DNA of 64,000 nt from positions 2,844,920-2,908,919 of the forward strand of contig CP048485.1 in the NCBI GenBank assembly GCA_025560025.1. Reading direction: 5' to 3'. Shown piece after piece: positions 63,902 to 64,000 of this stretch. The position numbers and the translations under genes are program-made. The notes under the pieces are model-generated. The model had not been told where the DNA came from. It saw only the letters and a list, made by a program, of their open reading frames with translations, and did no database searches. Source of the DNA: Agrobacterium tumefaciens (GTDB lineage Bacteria; Pseudomonadota; Alphaproteobacteria; Rhizobiales; Rhizobiaceae). Each line of letters begins with the position of its first letter. The first letter of the stretch is position 1.

Positions 63902-64000
63902 ATGCAATTGAATTTGGCGATGGGTGCGGTGGCTGATGGGGACCGCGCACCGAAGGCTTGTGATGCAGCTTGCTCAGATGCGGCAGGGGACAAATCGGCA
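63902..64000 (+). CDS. dnaA: Probable chromosomal replication initiator DnaA, first 33 codons
   Basis: Open frame running off the window end: MQLNLAMGAVADGDRAPKAC then DAACSDAAGDKSA. AAAGGCGG lies five bases upstream of the ATG. It is called dnaA because rpsT is followed by dnaA in rhizobia and because the region upstream has clustered CcrM sites; the conserved DnaA domain I is not within these 33 residues, so this is inference. Agrobacterial DnaA is thought to carry a short poorly conserved N-terminal extension of this kind. Confidence 0.55.
   Translation, partial: MQLNLAMGAVADGDRAPKACDAACSDAAGDKSA

Noticed and set aside
63698..63907. 69-codon minus-strand frame upstream of putative dnaA
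   Set aside because: No SD or motif, and it overlaps the likely dnaA start.

Overview
This looks like about 64 kb of chromosome from an alphaproteobacterium of the Rhizobiaceae, most likely an Agrobacterium (fabrum/tumefaciens group). The grounds are a high-GC coding style with SD-led genes, a pmtA of the Agrobacterium/Sinorhizobium type, the gene order ubiB-ubiE / mutM-ech-rpsT-(dnaA), Rhizobiales-type intergenic repeats, and clustered GANTC (CcrM) sites near the right end. The strain assignment is inference from memory of this family. I see no insertion sequence, prophage, CRISPR array, rRNA or tRNA gene; it is mostly ordinary chromosome. Layout: 1-1.7 kb holds the 3' two thirds of pheT. 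1.7-8.6 kb is an accessory block of small metabolic and regulatory genes: two aldo/keto reductases, a LysR regulator, an acetyltransferase, a GlxA-type AraC regulator coupled to an isochorismatase-like hydrolase, a Gfo/Idh dehydrogenase and two small membrane proteins. 8.8-12.4 kb has xseA convergent with a GntR-regulated enolase-superfamily sugar-acid dehydratase. 12.4-13.9 kb is a divergent MarR regulator and DMT exporter pair with a perfect operator palindrome. 13.9-17.4 kb holds an M29 aminopeptidase, a YbaK deacylase, an ArsC-like protein, a 55-residue protein and a 2H phosphoesterase. 17.6-21.1 kb carries an SDR, a large methyltransferase and an AraC regulator that look accessory. 21.2-24.5 kb has guaA, an MTA/SAH nucleosidase, a thioesterase and TspO. 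24.5-29.6 kb is a four-gene minus-strand operon: imelysin, di-haem oxidoreductase, imelysin-like, DUF1513. It is probably an iron-regulated periplasmic iron-acquisition system, with a very large dyad at its promoter. 29.8-34.7 kb has an RNA cytosine methyltransferase, an RlpA-like protein, an SDR, queG and a GST. 34.9-41.0 kb has uppP, a small secreted protein, an NDUFA9-like protein, DUF1330, pyrF, a histidine phosphatase, pmtA and dnaN. 41.3-43.2 kb has rsmI, yraN and a hexapeptide acetyltransferase. 43.2-47.6 kb is ugpBAEC for glycerol-3-phosphate uptake, behind a three-repeat PHO box, followed by a cupin gene. 48.5-57 kb has gshB, yifB, cysK, a LysE exporter, dut, prfC, coaBC and a YjbR-like gene. 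57-64 kb has a sterol desaturase-like enzyme, a duplicated-motif secreted protein, ubiB, ubiE, mutM, an enoyl-CoA hydratase, rpsT and, after 770 bp of non-coding DNA, what is probably the first 33 codons of dnaA. Notable oddities: queG lacks any ATG/GTG/TTG start for its conserved N-terminus; a rho-independent terminator for one gene is written into the coding end of the convergent xseA; strong intercistronic hairpins follow the first gene in both multi-gene transport operons; a histidine-phosphatase-family protein has lost the catalytic Arg; and several small secreted proteins are present. No entirely new system is proven here. The best candidates for follow-up are the imelysin/DHOR/DUF1513 operon with its promoter dyad, and the queG start.
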